Shown here: positions 35,485-47,108 of the stretch, piece after piece
Numbering within the stretch: the first letter of the stretch is position 1
How the letters are laid out: every line of letters begins with the position of its first letter
NCBI GenBank assembly: GCA_003952965.2
Contig: CM025849.1
Span: 16,026,493-16,090,492, forward strand
Source: Morella rubra
Lineage: Eukaryota > Streptophyta > Magnoliopsida > Fagales > Myricaceae
DNA: 64,000 nucleotides
Reading direction: 5' to 3'
Notes under the pieces: generated by a model
The model's input: the letters and a program-made list of their open reading frames with translations, nothing else
Database searches by the model: none
What the model was told of the DNA's origin: nothing
Made by a program: the position numbers and the translations under genes

Positions 35485-35917
35485 TTACAAAAAAAAGGGG
35501 CACACCCCAGTACAAAAATATGCTAGGGTCAGATCCCTCATAGATTCTAGGCAATTCTGTAACATGCTCTGATACAACAGGATAGCCTCCAAGACTGATC
35601 TCAGAGGTGACTGAATGAGTTAAATGGTACGCTACCACATAAATTATAACAATTTAATTATAAGAGGTTTAACCGTACACTTTTTTATTTGGTCATTAAT
35701 ATATACATAAAAGTGACCAAATAGGCTCCATTCTCTTTCTTCTTGGAGAAGCGAAAGTGTTAATGGTAAGGGTGGGTATACATGTACTTTTTTGTAAGAC
35801 TCGGGCCTTCTATAATTTAATTTTTGAATGAAATTCCCTCCGTTATAAAGGTAATGTATACTAGTAGAAGAACTCCTTCGCTAACTCACAACAATAATAG
35901 GAAACAATAATTTCAAC
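35485..35917. other. Intergenic, no gene seen
   Basis: Mixed AT-rich sequence between the transposon end and the solo LTR. It includes the first copy of the TCAAC target duplication at 35913-35917. Confidence 0.4.
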
Positions 35918-37395
35918 TGTAACACCCCAAACCCCCGCGGTTAGGGGATTACTTCTATGCGTAAAATTGGTGAAAATTGGAGAAAATTAGGGGGTAGAAA
36001 TCAGTTATCACAAAATAAACAATCTTGATAACAAATTCACGTTTAAAACTTGAAAACAATTGAATAAAAACTCTTCGTTTAGAACTCTTTAGAAATTGAA
36101 AAATTACAAATAAAACACTTGGTCTAACTGAAATTCTAAGCCTCCTTTCAACTACCCACCCAGGTGCCAAATAACATGACTCTTGGCAAGCTCCTAAATA
36201 TCATTTGAAAAGAGAGGACAGATAAGGGGTGAGTTCAAAAACTCAATAAGTAAAATCATTATGCAGGGGTGTACTTCAGGAGCCACATTTAAGAAGTAAA
36301 ATCAATAGAAAAGTGTAAATCTCATTCCATATAATAGTATAACTATAACTGAAAAACAATTTTGTTCTTTCACAATAATACTATAGAAAATCCCTTTGGC
36401 AATAACTATAAGTCACATTTACCCTTGTGATAGGGTTGTGCATTTACTACCTAGTTTGGGGATTAACCGAACTAAGCCAATACTATCGGTAGAATTCTTT
36501 CTCACTAAGGCTTAGCCATGTCCAAGTGTGCACTGGGTAAGAATCTACAAAATAAACCACTCTTGTTTCCAGAATGGGTGCACTTAATGGGTTGCAATTG
36601 GTACCAATGCGCTATCTCTGTAACTTTGGCCTCAGGTTTGAAAATACATATATATCATACTATAACCATCACTTTGAACTTTGTATCTTTGCATCATTTT
36701 GTTCTTTACATGTAACATAATACACATAACATAAAGAACTATGAACATCAAAAAGATTTGATTTAAACATTGTAATCCTCACGTAAAATCAAAGAACATA
36801 AAAATCGGCTCATGTTTACACATTTCACGCTATAATCTCTGACAATTTTCTCATAACGTAATGCACATAAAACATTGAGGGTTTTCAAAAAAATATACAA
36901 TTTCTCAAATATCACCTCTGTCTAAAATCTAGCACAATAACCCTGCTTACCTCGCCCTTCATAACACTTGAATCCTTTATCAATCAGTCTCCCTTTATCA
37001 ATCAATCTCCAAGACCTCAAGAAACTAGACTAGAACTTTCAAAAAGACGCTTGATTTATCATTCTCCCAATCAACACACATCGCAAGGATTACCGACGGA
37101 TTTATAAAGGACTAGATTGCAATCCCATTTAAAGGACTCTAAATTTGAAAGGTGATAAGATTGAGTTGCTATCCATTTTAAAATCCAAACATTTGAAATT
37201 CAAAACTTTAAAATCTAAAGAGATAAAATAAAATATCTCTTCTTCAAATTTTAAACACTTTTAAAAATATAACCTTTTCAAATCATATCAATATTTCAAA
37301 CTTTAAACACTTTTAAAACAGGATAACTTTTTCAAATAGTTCAAAATTCAATTAAAATAATACTTATTAATAATAAGAAATTTCGGGGTGCTACA
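35918..37395 (+). mobile_element. Solo LTR, Ty3-type (1,478 bp)
   Basis: It begins TGTAACACCCCAAACCCC and ends TTTCGGGGTGCTACA, inverted-looking TG...CA ends. It is flanked by exact TCAAC (35913-35917 and 37396-37400). The phrase ggggtgagttcaaaaactca near 36226 parallels the LTR at 20751-23959. There is no coding sequence. Confidence 0.9.
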
Positions 37396-37682
37396 TCAAC
37401 GCCTACGCGTTCCATTAATTAGGAAACCACTTCAATCTCCTTATAATTGTGGTTAGGATGTTTAGTTCCGGAGTGATGAAAAGTGCCCTAATTAAGCACA
37501 TAAACATATTATAAGTATATATACGGATAAATGGTACTCTTTGTCTCTATAAATTGTAGAGTATAATGTATGTTTAGGGAATAAAAAAGTACTGCATGGT
37601 TAATTGGTGATGGAAATACTAAAAAGAATAAAATAAATTGAGCAAATTACTAAATTTTAATGGACTATATATGCCCTGGATG

Positions 37683-37845
37683 CAGTGGCGGATGTAGGGG
37701 GCGGCCCTGGGCGGGCGCCCCCCATTGGACAAGCCAAAAAAAAAAAATTAGACGTAAATTTTTTTATTTTTTTATTTTTTTTTAAAAAAAAAATTTTGTC
37801 TTAAGAGTTCGCCTCCTTTCAAGTTGGGTCCTGGATCCGCCACTG
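37683..37845. mobile_element. hAT-type MITE of 163 bp
   Basis: The ends CAGTGGCGGATGTAGG and, as complement of the right end, CAGTGGCGGATCCAGG are inverted repeats. It is flanked by an exact 8-bp duplication CCTGGATG (37675-37682 and 37846-37853). The interior is A/T homopolymer-rich and non-coding. Confidence 0.92.
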
Positions 37846-37853
37846 CCTGGATG

Positions 37854-38647
37854 TTTTTCAGCTTAAATGATATCAAGTTAAGTTAAAATAGTAACATGGG
37901 GATACAAGGTTCTTAGACTAATTAAGTAGTATTCGGATGGTAATTAATGTGTCACATATTACATTCTATTAATAGAGACACGTTAGTGAAGGACAAGTGG
38001 CATAAACTCTAGGATATTTAAATGTACCGAGAACCTTCTTGAAACTTCTAGCCGAATGATAGATTTAAGAGAGAACAAGATCAAGTTGGCAAGTAGAGCA
38101 ATTTTTAGTTGGAAAGAAATGATGAGTGTACGAAAGTGCTCTCTAGATACCCTATTATTGGACTAAAATGCTAAAATGTGAATAGAAATAATTGGAATTA
38201 ATGTGTATTCTTGAATTGAGTTGCAATTTACTTTGGCATACTCCTAAGCAGATTTTTATGTTTAATTTCAGAGTTTCTAAAAGAGCAAGTCAAAGCCCAG
38301 TCAAATTCAAAGGAGGACACTCATGGGGTTGAGAGCAATTTGGATCAAGAAAAAAAAAAAAAAGGAAAAAAGGATCACAAAAGGAAACTGCAAGAAGTCC
38401 ACGTCCAAAATTCGCTAGGAGACAGCCTGAACATATTTTAGTATTTTGATCGTAACTTTCCACTCACATATCAGATAGATGCGATTCTTGATGCGTTGGA
38501 AATCTATCTCAAGGGGCTACAATTCATTGCGAGATGGTATTTCTCTAATTCAGACGTTTACTGGGACAAAAGTGTGCTGCAATCCAAGCCCGGAAACCAG
38601 AGGATTTTTTTTTAGCCTTTTTTTATTATTCCGTTTTTTTAGGGTTT
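37854..38647. other. Intergenic; no gene seen
   Basis: The segment 38280-38640 (with gatgcgttggaaatctatctc) looks like a piece of LTR-retrotransposon sequence, but I could not define ends. An A-rich run lies at 38348-38362. Confidence 0.35.
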
Positions 38648-38844
38648 CACTACAAAAAAAATTGACTTTTAGTGACAAAGTATTTTGTCACTAAAAGTTA
38701 ATATTTCGTCACTAAAAGTATTAGTGACGAAATTTTTTCGTCACGAGCTCCGTCAGCGAATGAGCATCACGAAATGTATTTCGTGATGAAACCCGAATTT
38801 TGTCACGAAAAGTTTTTAGTGACGGAAACTTTTCGTCACTAAAT

Positions 38845-39390
38845 TTACTGATCGATCGGTAATTGTGACGATTGGTCGTGAAAACAAAGTGATGGATCGA
38901 TTGGAAACGCGATCGATCGGTATACATTTGAGATGATCAAACGGTACGTATTAACGATCGATCGGTTATGTATTGGTGATTGATCGACACATTTAAACGA
39001 TCGCACGGTAAGAAATAGATGATCGATCGTTTCAGCAACGACGATCGGACGCTTTATATAAGCGATCGATCACTTAAGTATCACGATCGATCGTTATGCC
39101 ATGGACGATCGGTCGTTTAATTCAGCGATGGAACGTTGATTTAGTAATTGATCGATCGTGATATTTGACGATCGATCAATTTAGTAGGAGAATCGATCGT
39201 CTATTTCTACACCAATCGGTCGCTTATAGTACCGACTGATCGCTTGCACATAGACGATCGATCGTTTATTTTACTAATTGATCAGTAATTTTGTCGTTTT
39301 AATATTAGCGATCGAACAGTTGTATTGGATGATCGATCGGTTGAACAACAACCGATCGATCGCTGAATATGCCGATCGAACGGTGGTAAC
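38845..39390. repeat. Left subterminal GATCGATC array
   Basis: About twenty copies of a 10-base motif near CGATCGATCG, with variants such as CGATCGAACGG and CGATCGGTCG, are spaced roughly every 20-30 bases. Many are followed by GTT/GTA or preceded by a complement. In CACTA elements such subterminal repeats bind the element's own protein; that role here is inference. Confidence 0.85.
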
Positions 39391-39559
39391 AGAATCGTTT
39401 TTTTTTTTAAACAATAATAATAGAAAATATTATATAACACGTACATTTTATAATAATAATACAATACTCACATTAATAAACATCAATAATAACATATAGT
39501 GATCCATAATTAAATCGAAAATAATACATAATTAAAAAGTTATTACAATATACATGCAT

Positions 39560-41035
39560 CTACCTTTTGAACCCCCAAACTGGCTGAATAGTCGCTTTGA
39601 CATGTCGCTCATTTTCTTCTCCATTACAGAGGACATTTTCTTCTCCAGTTCCTTCGATATTTCTCCCGTAAGCGCTCTTGCTCCTTTCGCATGCGCTCTT
39701 GTTCCTGTTCCATGTGCTCCTTGTGCTCCACTTCATGCGCTCTTGCTCCCTTTTCATGCGCTCCTCCTGCTCCAACCGGATGCGCTCCTGCTCCACCCGC
39801 TGCTCCTCACGGTGGTCCCTCAGCGTGGCCTCCATCTCAGCTTGCTTCTTCGCAAATTCTTGCAAGTCTTTTTCTCTAGCAGCTCTCATCGCTCTATCTC
39901 ATCCCTTGCCTTTGCTAGCTGGTGCTGTAGATCAGAAGACTGTGTAGTCAAAGTTGATGAAGGCGGAGGCTTAACCGCGTCCTAATCCCCGAACATATCC
40001 CGACTTCTTGCCCAATATCTCGGAATATACTTCAATTTCGGTGTAAGTCTTCCCTTCTAAATCACACTGACGCTGGAAGGCATCCATCCGTTCCTGAAAA
40101 ATGACAATAATTACCAGAAAACATTAAAGTAGATAAACTATACATAAATTACATAAAGTAGATTAAAATGAAAGCGACTTACATAAATTTCTCTCGCTCC
40201 TTCCGAGGTCCAAATCCCATCTTTGTTTGTATAATTCTTTTTATACAGCTCTGCAGGATTGATATTGCCGCTTTCTTGATTTTTCTACATGACAATAGCA
40301 TAAAGTTATTGACAAACAATATCAATAAAGTCTAAGATTTAATTGATCTATTCTTCTTATTTTGCTCGCTTCGTTTCTGCGATATTTTAAGTAATTAAAT
40401 ATTAAAAGAATGTAATATTTAAGCAACAAGTTTTTGTAATCACATACCATAAATGCTTCGCTGGTGAACAGATCACATAACTCCTTCCACTGTTCTTCTG
40501 TGGTATCAGGGTGCGGCTTCAGCAACGCCGCCTCTTTACTCGGGAATTTCTTGAAATACGCATGCATTCCGGTTGCGGTGCGTTCGACGTGCCGTCATCA
40601 TAGTCTCGACCACCGTCCTCACGTCCTCATGACGGGTGTAGTCAAGGTCGAAGTGGTCCTGCATAAGTACCAAAACATACAATATTACAATGATAAACGA
40701 AATGCTTAACCAAAAATTTATGTTTACGAATTTAATCATACCAACACCCGATCCATAATGTACTCCTTCACTTCTGCAGGAACATCGACCCACTTGTTAA
40801 CGGAGATCGAAATCAGCCCTCGGACCAACATTCCAATCTTCGTCGATAGAGTGGCAGCAGTGGAAGACACTCCTCCACACTCTCCCTCCGGATATGCACC
40901 GATAGTTTCCCTGGACCGACCCAAGACTCTTCTCCAAACTCGGGATCGGACTCATACTAAACGGAGTAACTGCGCTATGCAACTGTCAGAAGTAACTGAA
41001 GGAAATTCTCGTCCACGCTTCATTTCACCGTAGAA
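39560..41035 (-). pseudogene. Ptta/En-Spm type transposase-associated gene, broken
   Basis: On the minus strand in order: IGAYPEGECGGVSSTAATLS and KWVDVPAEVKEYIMDRVLV (about 40924-40736); LDYTRHEDVRTVVETMM; a block with HAYFKKFPSKEAALLKPHP and EEQWKELCDLFTSEAFM (about 40567-40450); NPAELYKKNYTNKDGIW (about 40270-40200); TYTEIEVYSEILGKKSGYVRG (near 40060-40000); and a highly charged coiled-coil tail (39889-39700). This is the order seen in plant Ptta/En/Spm (TNPA-side) proteins, which bind element ends. Introns with plausible junctions separate the blocks. Frameshifts occur after GYVRGLG and before the coiled coil. It is likely inactive. Confidence 0.75.
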
Positions 41036-41098
41036 GCTGTGACATAACAAAATAAACGATAAAGATATGGTAAACGAGACAGTAATAGTAAAAATAGT

Positions 41099-42214
41099 TC
41101 AGCAAACATCAACATTAGAAAGAAAATATACATGAAAGAAATTATTAATCAGAATCTGATTCTTGCACGTTATCGCCCGATGCCTCATCCTCAGTAGAGT
41201 CGCTATCACTTTCAAACGAATCTTCGTCCCCACTTTCTTCGTATTTTCTTCAATTTCTGCTTCATCCCCCTCCGAAACATCATTACTATCTATACGTCTT
41301 TTTTTCCGCCGATCAATTGCCTCAGAAGCTTGGATAACGTTTGGCGTAACGTCATCCCTCCGTAGTGGATTAAGGTTAAACTGTCGGAAGTCTATAAACA
41401 AGTCAATGGCATCGTCCTCTTGATACGCTTCATTCGCGATGGCTGCTCCCGATTCAATGTTTACATCAACTTCACCATCGGATCCGGGCCGGGAATGTCA
41501 TATGCATTTCTACACGACAACTTCTGCACGACTCGCCATGTAGGTCCATGCAGATTATCAACTAGATAAAACACTTGACTTGCTTGATTAGCCAAAACAA
41601 ATGGATCTTCTAAGTACCACAGTCGGGAAGTGTTTATGCTCTTAAAGTTCTCGTAAATACGAATTCCACGGTGATCTCCGACATCCCACCAATCACACTT
41701 AAACAAATATACAGTATTTCCCGCAAGTATTGCATGGCATAAATGTCTACAAGCCTCCCGTAAAATTCTATTGGATTTCCCTCATGTGATCCCGGTACTA
41801 CAATACCACTGTTCTGAGTTCTCGACGTTCTTCCGTTGTACTATATGATATCTACATCCGTTCATAATACATGCAGAATAACGCATCACTCGTGTATCAG
41901 GCCCACGTGCCAATGAATTACAATTCATCGATCGATGTACATGGATTTTGATAACGAAATTTTGAACCTACAATCAAAATTAGAAGGTCATTAATATTAC
42001 AAATACACGAAAATGTATAAAGATTTCTCATTTTATTCAACACCAAAATTACATTTCTGCACTTCCGACACGGACATCTGATCTGACCCCGAGAGTCTAC
42101 ACAACAAGCAGCCATACCGACAAACCCACGGACCCCCTCCGCATACTTTTCACCAAACCGATTTTTCTCGTAAACCCAACTTTTATCCATCGCCACCAAT
42201 CTAAAAAAATACAC
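41099..42214 (-). pseudogene. TNP2-type CACTA transposase remnant, catalytic region deleted
   Basis: On the minus strand, MDKSWVYEKNRFGEKYAEGV with a CxxC cluster (RCPCRKCRN) is the transposase-associated N-terminal zinc domain. Only about 150 bases later comes sequence from the far C-terminal side (SLARGPDTRVMRYSACIMNG, then KNVENSEQ). Then follows the DUF4216-like region (FKCDWWDVGDHRGIRIYENF, then NTSRLWYLEDPFVLANQASQ and VFYLVDN). The tail is acidic and basic (RRKKRRIDSNDVSEGDEAEI). The large Transposase_21 catalytic part normally between these is absent, so this copy cannot cut DNA. TNP2 proteins usually exceed 800 residues. Confidence 0.75.
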
Positions 42215-42561
42215 AAATTAAGTAATTCATAAACACCCAATCATTGTAACTTGACTTTAAGCCCAGCTGATAGGTCCTATCCCATTCAAGATTGTGCATT
42301 TGGAGTTGAACATCAGTTCAACTTGTGTCCATCCATACCTCGAAAAAATTCGGCAGCATCTCCCCCAGTCCCCAAATACACGCACCAGCGTTGGAGGCAA
42401 ACGTCATCAACGATTGTATGACGTCATACACCAATGCTAGTAGTATACCCAGAAGACAAAAGGTAGATGATACCGAATTTCCTCCAAGACAGGACAGGAC
42501 ACAAGTACCGAACTCGTCCAACCACGAATACACAATCTCAAACTGTCCATATTGTGGACAA

Positions 42562-42613
42562 TTCAAGGGTTATTACGCGATAAACGCATATTTATCGCGT
42601 CTTAACCCTTGAA
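42562..42613. repeat. 52-base two-part hairpin
   Basis: The sequence TTCAAGGGTTA, a 2-base bulge, ACGCGATAAA, a 6-base loop, TTTATCGCGT, 2 bases, then TAACCCTTGAA forms 11 plus 10 perfect base pairs. It lies just upstream of the TNP2 remnant on the minus strand. Confidence 0.9.
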
Positions 42614-42919
42614 CGGGTCTAAGGGTACACACATTATATCCCAAAAATAAACTCAAACATAACAAGTCAAAAACACTCCAATATTCATCCTCCATGCTTC
42701 TCAAACTCCATAATTTATTTCCAGAACTCAAGCACTTCAATAATCAAACATTCAATATAAAGCTCAAATATTATACATGTATCACTATAAAAAAAACACT
42801 CCTATAATCATCCTCCAGTCTTCTCAAACTTCATGATTCATTTCCAGAACTCAAGCACTTCAATAATTAAATATGAGAATATAATAAATGCTACACAAGG
42901 TCAATAACTTGCAATCTGC

Positions 42920-44025
42920 CCTAACCAGCGATCGATCGATACTATAGACGATCGATCGTTTCAAGACCGATCGATCGTCATTATACAGATGATCGATCGC
43001 TGAACCTCCATCTAACACACGATCGATCGTCAGAATCTGGTGATCGATCGTGACTAACCCAGATCGACAAAACAGCTTGCCAGCCTCCCACACACTCAAA
43101 TCCACGCCCAAAACACTCACAAATCATCCTCATGCAATACTAATTCTAATATACATATTAAAAATACTCTAAGAAGCTCTAATCAACACAAATCCAATCC
43201 ACAACACCCACAAATAGACAAATAAAAATAACACCAAATAACCAACGAAATCATTCATAAATCGTAGTGTAGGTTGATTCAATTACCTTTTGCACGAAAT
43301 GTAGACCAAAACGAACCAAATCCACACCAAAATCTCACAAATGTCGCCCAAATTTTTCAATATTCACCCGGTTAAAAAACCAATGAATTTGAGCTTGGGC
43401 TTAACCTTAAGCACTTCTAAACACTCTCACAACTAAAAGACGTATCTCCTTTTGAACGATCGATCGTTAAACAACGATCGATCGGTGTTAAAAACGACGT
43501 CGCATGAAGCCCAAAATTAACGATCCATTGGTACCAAAATATTAAACGACACCGTTATGTACCGATCGATCGCCAATAATGCGATCGATCGGTTAACCTA
43601 ATTATTAAAAAATATTTTTAGCCTAACAAATGACTTAATTATTAAAATTAATTTACTTATAATATCATATTAATACATACCTCATACTGATAATTATAAT
43701 CATGTGTTAAATAAGCGTTATGTCACTAGTTTCTAACATCTTAATACCTTACTCATACTAACACAAACAAAATGCATCTATGTTGCAACATGTATAACTT
43801 ATAATGCTTTCTTAAAAATTAATGATATGTACTTGATATGTTTTTATGTAATCTAAATACATCCTAACATACTTTGTTAATATATATTTCTATGTTTCTA
43901 ATCATTTAAACTCACATTATTTAAAAAAATGAGGGTTAGATGAAAAACTAATGTAGCGATCGATCGGTGCGATCGATCGATGTTAGAATAAACCTGGATA
44001 CGGATCCGGATCGATCGGTGTATTT
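42920..44025. repeat. Internal GATCGATC clusters
   Basis: Three clusters at about 42927-43060, 43457-43592 and 43955-44020 have motifs identical to the subterminal array (for example acgatcgatcgttt, accgatcgatcg). Between them is AT-rich sequence without an open frame. Internal placement may mean one CACTA element inserted in or recombined with another. Confidence 0.75.
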
Positions 44026-44351
44026 AATTTTTCAAAAATAAAAAACAAAAAACGATTTCTTGTTAAATTCTTATATTACTTATTTGATAAACCACTTATT
44101 TCGTTATTTTTGCCGACCAAAGGGTATATTGGTCATTTTACTTATATAAGTGTCGATAAAGAAATACAAATAGAAAAACACGTAAATGTAATCAAAGTTT
44201 CTTCTGCATATCCACAGATAAACAGAAATGTCTCAAATACGTAAATAAAAAAACCAAATCCAAATAAACACAAATGTCTCAAACAGATAAATAAAACCAT
44301 AAATCAAAATGTATGTCCCAAATAGATATAAAAAAATAACATAAAAACTCA

Positions 44352-45488
44352 TCAACGTCGAACAGCATCACGGAAAGTGGCCACGTCATCAGGAATATCT
44401 CCGGGAATCCTCTGTGGATCTGCCTCCATCTTGAAATCATCCAGAGTCTTTTTAATTTCTTCCAGCTGCTCGTTGACGTCCGCCATATGAGCCACGACCG
44501 ACTTGTTGCGCAGCATTGTCACAGTGCACTCCCCATCGAAGGCGGTCCGGAGCTCCTTCAGCTGCTCCTCTAATGACTGCATCCTGCCTCTCAACAGGCT
44601 GTAGAGTGGCCTTCATAGTCGCGCTGACACGGCTGTCGAGGTCCGCAAATAGCTGGGCCACCCATGGAGGGGGCACTGCAGGTGCTCCCGTCTCCATAGG
44701 TGCCTCTGACGCTGATGTCGAAGGCCGTGATGCCTCCTCTACGGCCGCCGCTGCTCTACGAGCGAACCGTCGAGTCAATGCCCCCTCCTGGCCCCGGCTC
44801 CTGGACAGAGTGAACTTGTTCAGCGCACTCTTAACCTCCTTACGTGTATCCGAGGCAGCGATCACGACTCCCCGAGAAATGAGGAACTGAGTCAGAAACA
44901 CGCCGTATGGGAGGCTATATTCCTTAATTCCCCAAGCCTCATCCATAATCAGCTCGAACATGTACAACGGAAAATCTATCCGCGTCTGCTGACCCAGTAA
45001 GAGCATGCACTGAGCTCTCGTGAACGGACACTCGGTGGAATGAGTTCTGCCATCGACGTTCGGCGTCCAGATAAGGTGCAAAATCCGCCAAAACTCACTG
45101 AACTCACTCTGCTTGATTATGCTGCCCACCACTGCAGAGGTCTTCCCAGTCATCAGCGTCCACAAATCCTGCTCTGATGTCCTCTGTTCATCATCAGGGG
45201 TACCGCCGGGAAACAGGGGCTCTCGGGCCGGGGGCAGTTTAAGAAATCGGCAATGACGTCTGCCGAGAATAAGAACTGCACGCCTCGCACCTCTAGCTGC
45301 ACCTCAGGTGCTCTATCGACCGAGACGAGTGCACAGAAGAAATCTTGCACAACTGCGTCCACGCAAAACCCCTCAGTCCACGAGAGCTGATGAAGAAATC
45401 CTTGGTACTCGAAGAGCTGGTAGAGGGAGTGCTCCTCGTACAATAACTGGTCAAAATCAGAGAGCGTCACAGGACGCTCTTTGGCCAC
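44352..45488 (-). pseudogene. Putative plant transposon protein inside the CACTA element
   Basis: On the minus strand, MAKERPVTLSDFDQLLYEEH starts at 45488. It continues through FCVDAVVQDFFCALVSVD and VRGVQFLFSADVIADFLNCP (45153-45488), then a second frame from 45165 with IIKQSEFSEFWRILHLIW and EYSLPYGVFLTQFLISRGVV. A Ser/Ala/Pro linker and a helical tail (44352-44594, with MQSLEEQLKELRTAF) follow. The first part matches the 'putative plant transposon protein' type: a beta/alpha domain of unknown function found beside plant transposons. Frameshifts lie at about 45155-45170 and 44590-44620. The coding region is GC-rich against its AT-rich neighbours. It could be a captured gene or an accessory transposon protein. 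Confidence 0.65.
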
Positions 45489-45734
45489 TGGCCGCCCCCT
45501 CAGTACTCCATTCGCCTCTCCAAGGTCATCATTGGATCAGCGACTTCTTGCTCTTGGGACGACGATCCCGTCCCGGTTCTCGTTGTGCGTGCACGCTTAA
45601 CTCCTGACATTTTATGTATACTGCAAAAGTTGTATATAAATATGTGTTAATAAGCAATCACAATAACGTATTACTTAAAAAAAAAAGTAATCACAATCAC
45701 GTAATTATTAATGAAGTTGAAACAAAAAGTGATC

Positions 45735-46910
45735 CATCGATCGATAATCGTTTATGTAACGATCGATCGCATAAATATGATCAATCGTTAGTAATCGATC
45801 GATCGTAAATGGCAATCGATCAATCAATTTGACCGATCGAACGCTATTGGTAAAACGACGCGTTTCAGTGCACAGACGATCGATCGTCCATGCAACCAAA
45901 CGCACAGTATCACTAAGGGATCGATCGCCACAAAAATCGATCGCCGTTAATCAAAACGCTACGCTTCACATTGTAGCTTACCGATCGATCGCTTAGGTGT
46001 AAGCGATCGATCGATAACTTCAATATGATCGATCGAATATAACGATCGATCGGTCCCGAATTGAAACGCACAGTTTCGAGGAACGATCGATCGCTCACTA
46101 AAGCATCGATCGCTCCGTACCAAATTCAGCGATCGATCGGTGAATTTAACCGATCGATCATTGGACCTAGCACTTACAAAGCGATCGATCGCCTATTAAG
46201 GCGATCGATCGTACGGGAACAAACACACAGACGTTCAAAACCCCAAAACAGGCCCAAAATCACCCAAAATTGATCCCAAAACAATCCTAAACTCTTAAAA
46301 CATGCATCAACAATAAAATAAATACATTTTACGGTCCTAAATGGATGATATAGCAAATTAGAAAACGTAAACTAAAAATTCGCTAGTGAACAACCGCTTA
46401 ATATTGCTTAAAAAATAATATAAGTACGTACCTTTGACGTAGAAGACAATGAAGGATGATTCCACGCACTTTGGAGACAATGCAGCACGAAATGGCTCCT
46501 TGCACTTTGAGAGGATTCGAGAGATTTTGTGGAGAGATAACTGGTAAAAATGACTTCGGCGGTTTCATATAATCGTTCGTGCGATCGATCGATAGTTAAG
46601 TGACGATCGATCGCTATGTTCTAACACGTGGCGTCTTTCCATTCGTTGAACGATCGATTCATCGAAACGATTCAAAAAGTGACGGTTACGCTTACCGATC
46701 ATCGTCATATCATTCCGATCGATCGTTTCGTATTTGCAGACGGTTACTTACCGATCGATCCGATCGATCGGCCACGTGGTTATTAATAAACGATCGATCG
46801 GTAATAAACAATGATCATCGGTTGAGTGACGACGTAAATTCTGCCTAAACTCTTTGCATGTAGTGACGGAGCATTTCGTCACAAAATTAATGATCGATCG
46901 GTGTATGACG
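45735..46910. repeat. Right subterminal GATCGATC arrays
   Basis: About twenty motif copies at 45735-46215 and about ten at 46575-46905 mirror the left array. One place (46752-46775) has two motifs fused. The gap 46216-46570 holds no motif and no supported gene. Confidence 0.85.
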
Positions 46911-47108
46911 AAACTTTTCGTCACCAAAAAATTAACTTTTAGTGACGACAATTTTATTTCGTCACAAATAAAACCTTTAGTGAAAAATTGGTGACGAAAA
47001 GTAGTTTCGTCACGAAAAAACCTTTTTTGTGACGAAAATAGCATTTTGTCACTAAAAATTTTTAGTGACGAAATTTCTTTGTCACTAAAAGTCAATTTTC
47101 TAGTAGTG

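Larger units (their letters stand above)
38648..47108 (-). mobile_element. CACTA (En/Spm) transposon of 8,461 bp, internally deleted
   Basis: The left end CACTACAAAAAAAATTGAC and the complement of the right end, CACTACTAGAAAATTGAC, are both followed by TTTTAGTGACAAAG, giving a terminal inverted repeat of about 32 bp. Next come alternating TTTTCGTCAC / GTGACGAAA words at both ends (38664-38850 and 46860-47095), then arrays of GATCGATC-type motifs. Minus-strand genes typical of CACTA elements lie inside. The expected 3-bp duplication is not visible (TTT left, GGA right). The main transposase domain is missing, so the copy is non-autonomous. Confidence 0.88.

Noticed and set aside
39554..39985. 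143-codon plus-strand frame
   Set aside because: It is the antisense of the Glu/Arg-rich coiled-coil tail of the Ptta-like gene on the minus strand.
42325..42612. 95-codon plus-strand frame with a CPYC-like motif
   Set aside because: No domain recognised and its end runs into the hairpin; not supported as a gene.
38845..46910. CRISPR-like array of regularly spaced GATCGATC repeats
   Set aside because: The repeats are too short and palindromic, spacers vary and are AT-rich, and the context is a plant CACTA element.
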